Source: Nansenia antarctica | Taxonomy: Eukaryota; Chordata; Actinopteri; Argentiniformes; Microstomatidae | Length of the DNA stretch: 64,000 nt | Assembly: GCA_963989245.1 (NCBI GenBank) | Contig: OZ022342.1 | Coordinates: 19,013,868-19,077,867, forward strand | Direction of reading: 5' to 3' | Shown here: positions 1 to 10,219 of the stretch, one piece after another | Layout of the letters: each line of letters opens with the position of its first letter | How positions within the stretch are numbered: position 1 is the first letter of the stretch | Program-made: the position numbers and the translations under genes | The notes under the pieces: generated by a model | The model's database searches: none | What the model was told of the DNA's origin: nothing | The model's input: only the letters and a program-made list of their open reading frames with translations

Positions 1-1986
1 GTGCCCTTTTTTTCTTTCCGTCCCTGCCCTTCAAACAGCCTGAGTCCGCCACTGGTCCAAAGAGTCCTCCTTTTTGGTGTTATGGAAATGGCCACCCTAT
101 CAAGCACTGATCCGGATATTTACAGCTATACTGCATCTAGCTTTGTTTCTAAGGTTATGTTATGGACTCTCTCTCACACGGTTGCTGCTCAGGACAGTTA
201 TACATGCCATCTGTAGGCTATAGTGTAGTAATATGTCCATAATATGTTCAGTGTTGTGTGTACAGTTATGTTGTGTGTACAGTTACACAGGCCATGCACA
301 GTGATAGTCCATAGAGTATCTATGCACCATATGTCGTGTGTACAATTATATAGGCCATGCACAGTTATATAGAGCATCTCTCTATAGAGTATTTATATAC
401 CATTTGTCTAATATGTCCTTATGTAGGCCTACCATATGTGTCACATTCTAATGCTTTGGTCCGCATATTAACTGATGTAATGATCTGACTTTTCTTTTGG
501 AAAATGTGAATACATTTCCGCGTTGTTGAAAATCAATGACACATCGCTAGTCAACTAACACAGCTTGTTTTGTGAGCCTGCTAACAATGTAAAGTAGTGT
601 TATATTTCACTAGGTAGCAGTGGGGATTACTCACAGAATCCATTGTGCTGCAGTAGTTTGGCTTGACTAGCGAGTTGAAATCGCTGTGTCTGTGTCTGGG
701 ACACATAGTGAAACTAGTCTGTGTCTAGTTTCACTATGGCCAATCAACTCGTGTTGTGTTGTGATTCTCAACAACGTTGAAATGTAGTTCCGTGTTTCAA
801 AAGAAAAGTCGGAACATTTTGATTGGTTGCCGATATGCGGACCAAAAGACTAGAACATGTCACATAATGTCGATCATGCCCTCAGTGTATTATACTGTAT
901 GTAGGCTATATTATGTCTGTATATTTTTATGTTACTTTTAAATTCTGCTTTTAACCTTTTATTCTTTACTTAGGGTTGATTGTAACTGCTCATTAAAAGG
1001 ACTTCACTCACTTGTACACTGTATAGGTGATGTGACAATAAACTAACTTGAACTTGAACTTAAGGCCGTCCAGTAAGTGATGAGAACAGCCTAAGCCGCC
1101 ACAGCAGCTTTGCTCCCATCCAGGACATTTAAGCCAAACGCTGCATCAGAAGAGCCTGCAACACAGTCAATGATAAACATGCCCAGCTTTTATCACCACA
1201 CTTTAATGAAGCTGATCTCATGTTCAATTAGCTGGGTTATGGCAATACAGCTCTTGTCCAATCATCGGATATGATCAGACAATCCGCTCGTGTTGACAGA
1301 GAACATAAATCACTCACTCACTTAGCTGTAGTCAAGGCGAGGAGTAGGCTTGAGAGACACGATTGATATATCCCAACTTGAATGAAACTAATTTTTTTGC
1401 TTGCAAGTTCTTTCTTTTTTTCTGAAACTTTTTTTTGCTTGCAACTTTTGTTTTTTTTGCAACATTGAGATACAAATCTACCCCCATAAATGTTCTGTAT
1501 GTGTTACCTGTATGCGTGTGCAAAGAATGCTGAAATGAAATATGAAACATAGGACCGCCAATAGTATTGTGCAACCAGACAATTGAATGGTGAATTGTTA
1601 TTTTTGTCTTGGGGACATCTGTAGCTGTCAGGAGTAACCAGTAATATAACCAGACTCCGTTTTTGCTGGGTGGGTTCACAGCGAACAACAGCTTTTGTTT
1701 TAGTTTGGTAATGAAGTAGCCTATATTCCTGACTATTCTCGTTTTACCAGTAGTCAAGGTATTATGGCAGGGATAGAGGATTGTGTTTCTGCTCCATGTG
1801 AGGAGTTGGTATGTGTGTAAATCTGGCTCTGATATTAGCCAGTGCCTTCCCAACCATTGATCTCACCGCACCGTCACTGTCCCAGACACAGACAAAGCGA
1901 TTTCTTCCACACCGTTAGGAGAACATTGAAGGTGAGAGGGGATGATCTGTGAGAGTGTGACCCTATTTAGGTTCATGACTCCTGAC
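1..1986. other. fgf11 intron, left part; no exon seen
   Basis: No exon with FHF coding potential is visible here, so the stretch is read as intron upstream of exon 4. It holds a fold-back repeat (432-869) and, at about 950-1062, a sequence ending in GTGACAATAAA followed by short AACTTG repeats that resembles the 3' tail of a LINE. The small open frames, including one at 1332-1853 on the - strand, show no recognisable protein. Confidence 0.5.
432..869. mobile_element. Fold-back (palindromic) MITE-like repeat, copy 1
   Basis: The ends are imperfect inverted repeats: the left arm has TTTGGTCCGCATAT then GACTTTTCTTTTG, and the right arm carries the complementary ATATGCGGACCAAAAG and CAAAAGAAAAGTCGG. 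The centre contains GTGGGGATTACTCAC, which recurs in the related copy at 23290-23760. There is no coding capacity, so this is a non-autonomous DNA element. Superfamily not determined. Confidence 0.6.
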
Positions 1987-4025
1987 TAGGGGTGGGACGA
2001 TTAGAAAATGTCATGTCACGATTATCGTGGGCAAAATAATCGCGATCCACGATATTATCGCGAGAACGTAAAAAAAAAAAAAAAAAAAAAAACTTTTTTT
2101 TAGAATGTCAATAAAACACACTGTAATCACTTTAACTTAGATTTTGTTGTATTTTTATTGAATCATGTTAATAACATTAACATCATTTTAAAAACATCTT
2201 GACAAAAATAAAAATCTTTAATAAAATCTTAAATAAGGTAATGATAAATTATAAGGTATCACTGCATAAATAAAGGAAAAAAATACTGTCAAACAAAACT
2301 TGAACACTGACACTTTTCTGTCATCAAACTGAGTGCTAGCCTTGTGGCTTAGAGACTTGAAAGCTTCAAGATAGGTTAAAGTGCAAATGTGAGAAATCTC
2401 TATTACTATTTATTTATAACATACGATTATGACATCCTCCCTCTCGCCAGTTTGGGGCAACATAGACTTCTCCCCTGGTGCCACGGATAGGGGTTTCAAG
2501 CGGTGGGACAGCAAAGGGATGGTTACTATCGGACATTTATATGATACGGAAATACTACTTTCATTTGACCAATTATGTAAGAAATATGACTTACCACGAA
2601 ATTAGTTTTTCAGATACGAAGTTTTTTAAATAGCCAAAAAGACACTGGCCTCTGTCACCAACCCTCTCCGCTGGAGGAGATAGTCTCTGCTGGAAAGACG
2701 AGAGGCATTCTGGGGCTTGGGTATAGAGCACTTTCGAAATATGATAAAGGCAAACCTGCATTTACGCCCAAAGACTGGAATAATGACCTGAACATTAATA
2801 CTGATGAAGCAACTTGGTCACTAATATGGCAATCGGCAAACGACATCTCAATCTGTAATAGGACGAAGGAAACGCAATTTAGACTACTACAACGTTTGCA
2901 GATTACTCCCCAACTTAGACATAAAATGGATCATAACAAATCGGAAATGTGTACAAAGTGTATTACCGAGGTTGGGAGCTTTGTTCATTGTGTTTGGACT
3001 TGTAGATATATAGATGATTACTGGAAAGGTATAGTGGATAAAATTCATCTAATTCTAGATGTTACATTGGATAAGGACCCCATGTGTCTATTGTTTGGGT
3101 TCCCAGACAAACAACTTAAAAGTATGCATTCCAAAAGACTTCTGTGTATCCTCACTTTTTGTGCAAGGAAAAATATATTGCTGAAATGGATAGACTGCAA
3201 ACCGCCTACAATAGCTGGATGGCACAAGGTAATTTTTGATATGATTCCTATGGAATATCTGACATATAGGTCTAAGTGTAAGATAAAGACATTCTATAAG
3301 ATTTGGTCTCCGTTCTTAGATTATATTGGTACCAGCCTGGCTGCCATTGTAATGAACGGTTTGGTGGATTACACTCAAGAAAGTACACAAGACTAATGTG
3401 TAACAGATCTACAATGTATGGGTCACAATATTATTTACTGTGCTGGTGTTGTGCTGCCGCTGTGTTTAGGACTGTAAGACATGGATGCTGTCTCCGATGG
3501 GGGTGATCCCCCCATATATTATGGCATTTGTTGTGTCATTTTCTTTTCTGTTTATTTCTGATATGTGACATGGCCTCCTCCCCCCCCCCTGTTTTTTTGT
3601 TTTTGTTTTGTTTTTAAACATTTTCTGTTTATGGACAATGTACTGCATAACAAAGTGCAAAACTAGTTTTCTACTATTAATGGGACAATAACCTCCCCCA
3701 CGGATACTAGTTGTTGTTGTTATGTCCTGTTGTGTACATGTCTCTGTGAAACACTGTGAAATATTAACCCCCCCCCAAAAAAACACACATAGGTCACATA
3801 CATTAATACATACAATAAAAACAGACAGACAAAGCAGTGTTTATAAAATGTAGTGCCTATTTAAAAAGTCCAGTCATTTAAAAATAATAATTTAAAATAA
3901 TAAAAAAAAAAAAAAAAAAAAAACGATTATGACGATTATTCAACTAATTAAAATTCTCCACGATAAAGTTATCGCGGGTGTTTTTATCGCGATTAACGAT
4001 AAACACGATAATCGTCCCATCCCTA
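1987..4025. mobile_element. hAT-like non-autonomous DNA transposon, interrupted by an L1 insertion
   Basis: The termini are inverted repeats: TAGGGGTGGGACGATT at the left and the complement of TAGGGATGGGACGATT at the right. They are flanked by a perfect 8-bp target duplication, CTCCTGAC at 1979-1986 and 4026-4033. An 8-bp duplication with TAGGG/CAGGG ends is the hAT hallmark. Both sub-terminal regions are rich in CGATTATCG and ATCGCGAT words. Without the nested L1 (2434-3922) the element would be about 0.55 kb with no transposase. Confidence 0.85.
2434..3922 (+). mobile_element. 5'-truncated L1-type LINE, ORF2 3' end plus poly(A)
   Basis: Inserted in sense orientation inside the hAT-like element. 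It is flanked by an 11-bp target duplication, ACGATTATGAC at 2423-2433 and 3923-3933, and ends in about 22 A residues. The coding remnant (roughly 2450-3396) matches the C-terminal end of L1 ORF2: a TPQLRHKM segment, a CTKC...H...C cysteine motif, FCARKNILLKWI and FYKIWSPFLDYIG. The frame is open from 2896 to 3396 but broken upstream (stop near 2603). The 3' stretch 3785-3897 is also found inverted at 37017-37125. Dead copy; it would need a full-length L1 to move. Confidence 0.9.
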
Positions 4026-4359
4026 CTCCTGACTGGGAAAGTCAACAGTCAGCAGTTTATACCCTGCTGCTCTCACAAAGACACATTGGCTTTGCTCTCT
4101 GACAGGGAAGGACCCTGACGCTGACTAAGAGAGATATATACCTGTCGCTAGTGGTTACCATCACCAGGCAACATCTATGCAGAGTTCAGTGGTCTACTGT
4201 ATGTTGATGCTGGGGGTGGGGGTGGGAGGGACACTGTTGTGAAGCACTCCGACTTTTGAGCAGTGGGCACATTTATGTTTGTGTGAGTTTATTCCCTGTA
4301 ACATCCAGTTTCACTATGGCCAGTGCTCTTTACAGCATCTGAAATGCCAAGGTTTAAAG

Positions 4360-4570
4360 CAGGGAAGGCTGGTGGAGGTAGACATTGGAGGACGGGCTCA
4401 TTGTAATGCATGGAATGGAATGAGGAGTGGTATTAATCCCGTGTGTAGCTATACCTGATACCTAGGCATCAAACACGTTTGTCAAACACGTAATTGATAC
4501 CATTCCTCATTCAAGTCCATTCATGACAATGAGTGCGTCCTCCGATTTCTACCTCCACAAGCCTTCCCTG
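4360..4570. mobile_element. Palindromic hAT-like MITE
   Basis: Nearly the whole 211 bp folds on itself: the left arm CAGGGAAGGCTGGTGGAGG pairs with the right arm ending CCTCCACAAGCCTTCCCTG, and GGAGGACG...CTCATTGTAATG pairs with ATGACAATGAG...CGTCCTCC. A perfect 8-bp target duplication GTTTAAAG flanks it (4352-4359 and 4571-4578). It resembles a palindromic repeat I recall from salmonid genomes (memory, unchecked). Confidence 0.85.
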
Positions 4571-4920
4571 GTTTAAAGGCAAGCCCTCAACTGAGCCCAG
4601 TTGATCTGCGTTTGTACTTGCATGCAAATTCAAAAATGTGTGTGTGTGTAAGTATTCATTTGCATAGCTCTATGTGTATTTGTACAGTAGGTGTGTATAG
4701 TGTGAGAGTGAAGCTCCCAGTAGTGTCCCTCTTCCTTAGGGGGCTGTGCTAAGTTTACCACTGATGCTAATGTAATCTGTTGCTATGAGTGCTATATGTA
4801 CCCTCTCGTTTCCCCAAAGACCAGGATATTTTAGCTTCAGGATGTTTCTGATATGGATACATACAGAATTCCAGCATTCCTGGTTATTCCCTTTAGACAC
4901 AATTGCCTAATTAATAGTGC

Positions 4921-4936
4921 GTTTGTTTGTTTGTTT

Positions 4937-4999
<63 letters not shown>
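4921..4999. repeat. (GTTT)n/(GT)n microsatellite in fgf11 intron
   Basis: Short GTTT run passing into uninterrupted GT dinucleotides, about 80 bp. Confidence 0.95.
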
Positions 5000-5002
<3 letters not shown>

Positions 5003-5110
5003 TGCTTGCATGTTTGTATACTGTATCTGTTTCTCTCATGATACTTGTTTGTTTGGTTGTTTGTTTGGTTGTATGTTAATGAGACTGTCTCTTTATCTTT
5101 ATCACTCTAG

Positions 5111-6252
5111 GAACACTTCACTCCCGAGTGTAAGTTCAAGGAGAGTGTGTTTGAGAACTATTACGTGACGTACTCCTCCATGCTGTACCGCCAGAGCCAG
5201 TCGGGCCGGTCCTGGTATATCGGTATCAACCGCGATGGCCAGGTCATGAAGGGCAACCGGGTCAAGAAGACCAAAGGAGCCGCACACTTCCTGCCTAAAG
5301 TTATAGAAGGTTGGTCTATTGTCTAAAGTTATAGAAGGTTGGTCTATTGTCTAAAGTTATAGAAGGTTGGTCTATTGTCTAAAGTTATAGAAGGTTGGTC
5401 TATTGTCTAAAGTTATAGAAGGTTGGTCTATTGTCTAAAGTTATAGAAGGTTGGTCTATTGTCTAAAGTTATCAAAGGTTGGTCTATTGTCTAAAGTTAT
5501 AGAAGGTTGGTCTATTGTCTTCCAGTCCAAGCCAGGATGAACTCATGACTGCAACTCAAGAGCTTATGATATACACTCACCGAACACTTTTATTAGGTAC
5601 ACAATATTCTATATACACTCCATTTGCTCTCAAAATAGCCTCAATTCTTCGTGGCATTGATTCCACAAGATGTTGGAAACATTCCTTTGAGATTCTGGTC
5701 TATGATAACATGATTGCATCGTGAGATTTTTCAGGTGCACTTTCAAGCGGTGAATCTCCCGTTCTACCATATCCAAAAAGGTGTTCTAATGGATTCAGAT
5801 CCGGTGACTGGGAAGGCCACTGAAGAACACTGAACTCATTGTCATGTTCATGAACCCAGTTTGAGATGACCATTATGATGCTGGAAGTAGCCATTAGAAG
5901 ATGGGTACATTGTGACCATGAAGGGATGCACATTGTCAGCAACAACACTTAAATAGGCTGTGGCATTCAAGCGATGATTGATTGGTGTTAACGGACCCAA
6001 AGTGTGCCAAGAAAACATTCCCCTAAACCATCTGAATGAATGAGAAAGTGTACAGGTGTTCCTAATAAAGTGTTCGGTGAGTGTATAATATAATAATATC
6101 CCCCTCTCTTTCTTTTACCAGTTGCCATGTACAAGGAGCCATCGCTACACCAGCTCGTCAACGAACAGAGCCCTCCTCGAAAGACGGCGAAGACAGATTC
6201 GCCCTCCATCAAGAACGGCAGGAAAGATGCTCCCAAGGCTGACGCTTCGTAG
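5111..6252 (+). CDS. fgf11: fgf11-like FGF homologous factor, last two coding exons (5' part outside window)
   Basis: Intracellular fibroblast growth factor homologous factor (FHF/FGF11-14 group). By family knowledge these are not secreted; they bind voltage-gated sodium channel C-termini. Two exons are seen. Exon 5111-5309 (199 bp, the usual FHF exon-4 size) follows an AG acceptor and encodes the beta-trefoil part with VFENYYVTYSS, RSWYIGINRDGQVMKGN and AAHFLPKVIE. Exon 6122-6252 follows a pyrimidine-rich acceptor, joins in phase (split Val codon) and encodes VAMYKEPSLHQL plus a basic, Ser/Lys-rich tail ending at TAG 6250-6252. The core with MYKEPSLH is diagnostic of FHFs. Choice of FGF11 over FGF12/13/14 rests on the tail, which lacks the family-typical ends of the others, and on a claudin-7 gene downstream; it is an inference. 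Earlier exons are not in the window, so 1-5110 is intron. The exon-4 donor (GAAG|GTTGGT) is weak and is repeated in tandem downstream. Confidence 0.9.
5293..5520 (+). repeat. 28-bp tandem repeat that copies the fgf11 exon-4 splice donor
   Basis: The unit GTTGGTCTATTGTCTAAAG + TTATAGAAG repeats about seven times straight from the exon end. The sequence CTAAAGTTATAGAAG|GTTGGT spanning the real exon/intron border recurs at 28-bp steps, giving donor-like sites at 5310, 5338, 5366, 5394, 5422, 5450, 5478 (variant ATCAAAG) and 5506. Reading on past the first site meets an in-frame TAA at 5324-5326. Confidence 0.95.
5572..6085 (-). mobile_element. Internally deleted Tc1-like transposon in the last fgf11 intron
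   Basis: Inverted termini TACACTCACCGAACACTTT at both ends, flanked by TA (5570-5571 and 6086-6087), the Tc1/mariner target site. On the - strand a short open frame (about 5700-5948) keeps the transposase signature QWPSQSPDLNPLEHLF, the region around the last catalytic acidic residue of Tc1 transposases. Complete elements are about 1.2-1.6 kb; here about 514 bp remain because the part right of about 6010 is lost. Not autonomous. Confidence 0.9.
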
Positions 6253-6636
6253 CACAGGGGACAGAGGGTGGAGGAGGGGCAGCAGTGACACTGGGAACTC
6301 AATCGCCCATCCAGCATTGGGGCTGGCTGTAGGAATGGCCCTCGTGGGCCCCCTTCTTCCAGAAGTGCGCTGCGCCATGCTGAGGGGTCAGGGGTCAACA
6401 GCCCATTCAGCAGCCAGGTCGGAGAGGGATTTTCCCCTCGCCGGTCGCCAGAGAGAGGGCTGAGTCAGCACCACTACCATGTCCCTCCTCTCCCTTCTAC
6501 TGGCATCCATCAGTTCCCCCTCCGCCTCACATTCTGTCTGCCAATGGCACAGCACTTTGTGTGTCATCTTTACATCATTTAACGGCTTCTCTGGCCTGAT
6601 TTCCCGAAATCACTACCACTCACACACAAGTATTTT

Positions 6637-6644
6637 GTGTGTGT

Positions 6645-6696
<52 letters not shown>
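6637..6696. repeat. (GT)n microsatellite
   Basis: About 60 bp of GT with one GA interruption, in the probable fgf11 3' UTR. Confidence 0.95.
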
Positions 6697-6704
<8 letters not shown>

Positions 6705-7074
6705 ATGTAACATTAATCACTTTATGTCATCATAATCACTATCAATGGCCCCACTCTACGTAATGGCAATCACCATGGCGACAGTGTGGCTACGCCTTCC
6801 CTCCACCATCTGCCCAACTACAAACCACACAGCAGGGAGTCTATCTATTTCTATTTGCTAAAAGTGCAGTCTGTTGAACAGCAGTCTGCCAATCAATTTC
6901 AAAATGAATAGAGAAGTGAAACACCGGCCACTTTTTCATTGACTCAGTGTCCATTTGTCCTCCGGTCAAACTCAACAGTGGACCGTAATGATGGAGGGAA
7001 CTCAAGAACTTTGTGATAAATGATGAAATCCTAAATAATTATAATATATATATATATATGATTATAATAACAAT

Positions 7075-7116
7075 AATGATGATGATGATGATGATGATGA
7101 AAATGCATTGATGAAA

Positions 7117-7160
<44 letters not shown>
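7075..7160. repeat. (GAT)n trinucleotide array
   Basis: Two GAT runs separated by a short AAATGCATTGATGAAA spacer; a short (TA)n precedes it. Confidence 0.95.
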
Positions 7161-7161
<1 letters not shown>

Positions 7162-8129
7162 CAAGGTACTGTATAACTTTGCAATAATCTCACAGACAAC
7201 GTGATGAGACAGACATTTTCAGGGTATTCAGACCATTTTGTCGGAAACAGATAGCCATTTTGCCCTTCTGGGGTCATGAAAGCCCCATGTCGCATGTTAG
7301 TGTTTGACCCCTGCCTCGTACGCCACTCATATGTGTGGCATACATAAGAGGAACAGCAGCGAGAGGAGGGAGAGAGAGAGATGAGATGATACGAGTCTTG
7401 GCGCTGCAGCATGTGAGAGGAGCTGCTGCTGCTGCTGCTGCTGCATGGCCCCTGGGACTGCAACCAGGCTAGGTGATGACATAACTCTTTGAAGGGTTCT
7501 TTCTTGGGGGTTCCATGGAACATAGCCATTATCGCTTGAATTATTCACCCAGTTTTCTGTCAGAAGGCTCTAAGTTGTCGGCAATATTTAGACAAGTTTG
7601 AGTGTGTGTTTGAGTGCTAGAGCGAAGCGGGATATTCCAAAAACTGTCAGGAGTTGTATGCAAGTGTGTGAGAGAGAGTGAGTGAGTTTATGTGTAAACC
7701 CCCCCCACCCTATCCACTGGCTCACCCCTGTGGTGCTCTCTGTGTGGACAATACTGCACAACCCATTTCAGATAAAGAATAAGGGATTTCTTTTACTGTG
7801 TTCAATCTGATGGGTATCTCTATTCTCTGTCACCCTGCAAGGTAGTATAGAAGAGACCGCTGAGTGTATCCTTAGCTTGCCGATTGTTGTCGACACAAAG
7901 TGCAGTTTAAAGCTGACATCAAAGCGTGAGGAGGCTCTGAGCCTGAGCGCCTACTTACTATTCTAAAGATGTATCCCTGCTTATCCACTCACCAGCCTCA
8001 AATCACCACACAGGAATCTACTCGCAAATATGGATTTCTTTCTGTGCGTGGTTGTTTGTGATTGTGTTTTTTCCCTCCTGTGTATGGATGTTTGTGAGAA
8101 TATGTGAGTTTATTTTGTGTGCATGTGTT

Positions 8130-8163
<34 letters not shown>

Positions 8164-8198
8164 GGTACATGTATGTATGTGTGGCTGTTTACATGTGC

Positions 8199-8238
<40 letters not shown>

Positions 8239-8286
8239 CTGCGTGTGCCTGCGCATGTCTGTGTGTGTGTGTGTGTGTGTGTGTGC
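8130..8286. repeat. Compound (GT)n microsatellite
   Basis: Three GT runs separated by short non-repeat spacers. Confidence 0.95.
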
Positions 8287-9154
8287 GCTGTGAGTGGGAG
8301 GTGACTTTTTCCATGTCCTTCAGACTGTGCATTGTGAGGGCTGTCTTTGTGATGTCCTTCGTTGCGGGGAGATGACATTTTGGGGGGAAAGTGTTTTTGT
8401 GACGAGCTGTGATTAAGTACGGCAAGTCATGGACAGAGCAGCACAATATAGAGCACACTGCAACAGCCTGGCATTCATCAGGCTGCTTTTCTAGGTGTGG
8501 AGACATTTGCAGTAACATACCCAAGGGCATTACGTGACATTGTACAATGCAATGTAGCGTGCTGCTGCCATGGTGACTGTGTTGTCAATGCTGGAGGGGG
8601 GGTGATTAGAATGTGCGACCCAGATCCTGTCCAGCCTAGAAGGTCAGTGAGAGGTGATGTCACCACCAGAGCTGTTTTGTCACAGCAAAAAGGGACACCC
8701 CCCCATGCATGTGACATGTCCCTAAGGCACATAGCTGGACACTTGCATTAAACCTCTGTATGAGGCATATACCAGAGTCCCTTTGAGACCTCCCTTCAGG
8801 AAACCCCAGCCTCAATGGGCTGCCTGTTAAACATGTTACACAACATCACAGAACATAAGGAGTACGCGCAAAAAGAGAGAGTACTTTATAAAAAAAGGCT
8901 ACAAAATGTTCCTTTAATGTTTGGAGATGTTACAGAAAGTGATAGGAATGTTTTGTGGATGTGTATTGAAGGTCAGAGTACGTGTGAGATTGTGTAGAGA
9001 ATGTTGTAAGAGGGTCAGAGTAGGTAGGGAGTCGTTGAGATACAGTGAGTTATTTCGGGATGTCGATTATTTGAGAAGGTTCCATTGTCAGGGGTAAACA
9101 GGAATGCAGGTGCTTTGCTAAGGTTAAAAAAACCTGGTTCAGATACTAAATATG

Positions 9155-9530
9155 AAACGGAAAGTTCACTAGTGCAGTAGGTTCTTATTGAAACAAATGT
9201 CACTAGTTCTGATATTGAATGAGTTGTAGTAAGTTGACTAGTTTTGATACTGAAAGTGGCAGAGAATGTCAACCAGTTCTGATACTGACTTTGAGGCAGA
9301 GAATGTTCACTAGTTGGGGTATTGAAAGTGAGGCAGGGAATGTTCGCTAAGGAAATTAATGAAGACGAATGGTGTTGAATGAGGCAGAGAAAGTTCACTA
9401 GTTGCAGTAGTGAGTGACGCAGAGGAAGTTACCAAGCGGCAGAATTTAATAAGGCAGAGAATGTTCACTAGTTGTGGTACTGAAAGAGTTACAGAAGATT
9501 TACTAGTTCTGAATGTGAGGCAAAGAGAAT
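9155..9530. repeat. Degenerate minisatellite with GTTCACTAGTT core
   Basis: The words GAGGCAGAGAATGTTCACTAG, AGTTCTGATACTGAA and close variants recur irregularly every 35-50 bp. This looks like an old tandem array with diverged units. Confidence 0.6.
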
Positions 9531-9833
9531 ATGTTAGCTGAGAGTAAGCCAGAGTAGTAAGCCAGAGAGCAAGCCAGCAAGATGTGCTTACCTGGTTGAG
9601 GTAGAAACAGTTCCGTGGTTATCATACTGCGAGTAAAGCAGAGAGAACTGGATTTGAAGGCAGAGCAGGTCCCGTGAGTGCAGGGGGAGGGGTGGTGACG
9701 TTCAGAATACAAGGACGGATGTCGTTCACGCACGCCCCCTCATGTGCGCTTTGAAGTCACGCTCCATTTCCTGCGCAATCTCCCCAAACCGTGTCCTATG
9801 TGTCTACTGCCCATTAACCTTCCCTCCAGCACA

Positions 9834-9937
9834 CTGTGTGTGTGAGTGTACGTGTGTGAGTGTACGTGTGTGAGTGTGCGTGTGTGTGTGTGTGTGTATG
9901 AAATAGTGAGTGAGTGAGTGTAATGACCTAGCTATAT

Positions 9938-10028
<91 letters not shown>

Positions 10029-10066
10029 CGCGTGCATGCGTGTGTGCATGTGTGTTTGTGTGAAGT
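9834..10066. repeat. (GT)n array with (CG)n core segment
   Basis: Long GT run (about 9941-10020) followed by CGCGCGCGCGCG at 10020-10032. The flanking AGTGAGTGAGTG...TAATGACCTAGCT unit occurs on both sides (about 9905-9938 and 10067-10105), showing a duplication around the array. Confidence 0.95.
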
Positions 10067-10157
10067 AGTGAGTGAGTGAGTGAGTGTAATGACCTAGCTG
10101 TATGGGCGTGTGTATGTGTGTAAGAGAGAGAAAGGAGAGAAAGAGAGACCGAGAGAC

Positions 10158-10158
<1 letters not shown>

Positions 10159-10216
<58 letters not shown>
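10159..10216. repeat. (GA)n microsatellite
   Basis: Uninterrupted purine GA run of about 58 bp. Confidence 0.95.

Positions 10217-10219
<3 letters not shown>

Larger units (their letters stand above)
4034..5110. other. fgf11 intron between the hAT-like element and exon 4
   Basis: Contains the palindromic MITE at 4360-4570 and a (GTTT)n/(GT)n array at 4921-4999 about 110 bp before the exon-4 acceptor. No further exon was recognised. Confidence 0.5.

Noticed and set aside
2070..2092. Poly(A) run as a second retroposon end inside the hAT-like element
   Set aside because: No target duplication or LINE/SINE body precedes it; it is probably an internal homopolymer.
6122..6463. 113-codon + strand frame over the fgf11 last exon
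   Set aside because: It is a different reading frame from the FHF exon, which ends at 6252; Arg-rich non-conserved product.
8052..8375. Many frames rich in Val-Cys or His-Thr over TG/CA arrays (also near 9.8, 14.8, 21.5, 22.2, 58.7, 61.0 and 61.8 kb)
   Set aside because: Dinucleotide repeats lack stop codons in all frames; the peptides are artefacts.
8815..8997. 60-codon frame MGCLLNMLHN...
   Set aside because: No homology recognised, no splice or promoter context, in repeat-rich intergenic DNA.
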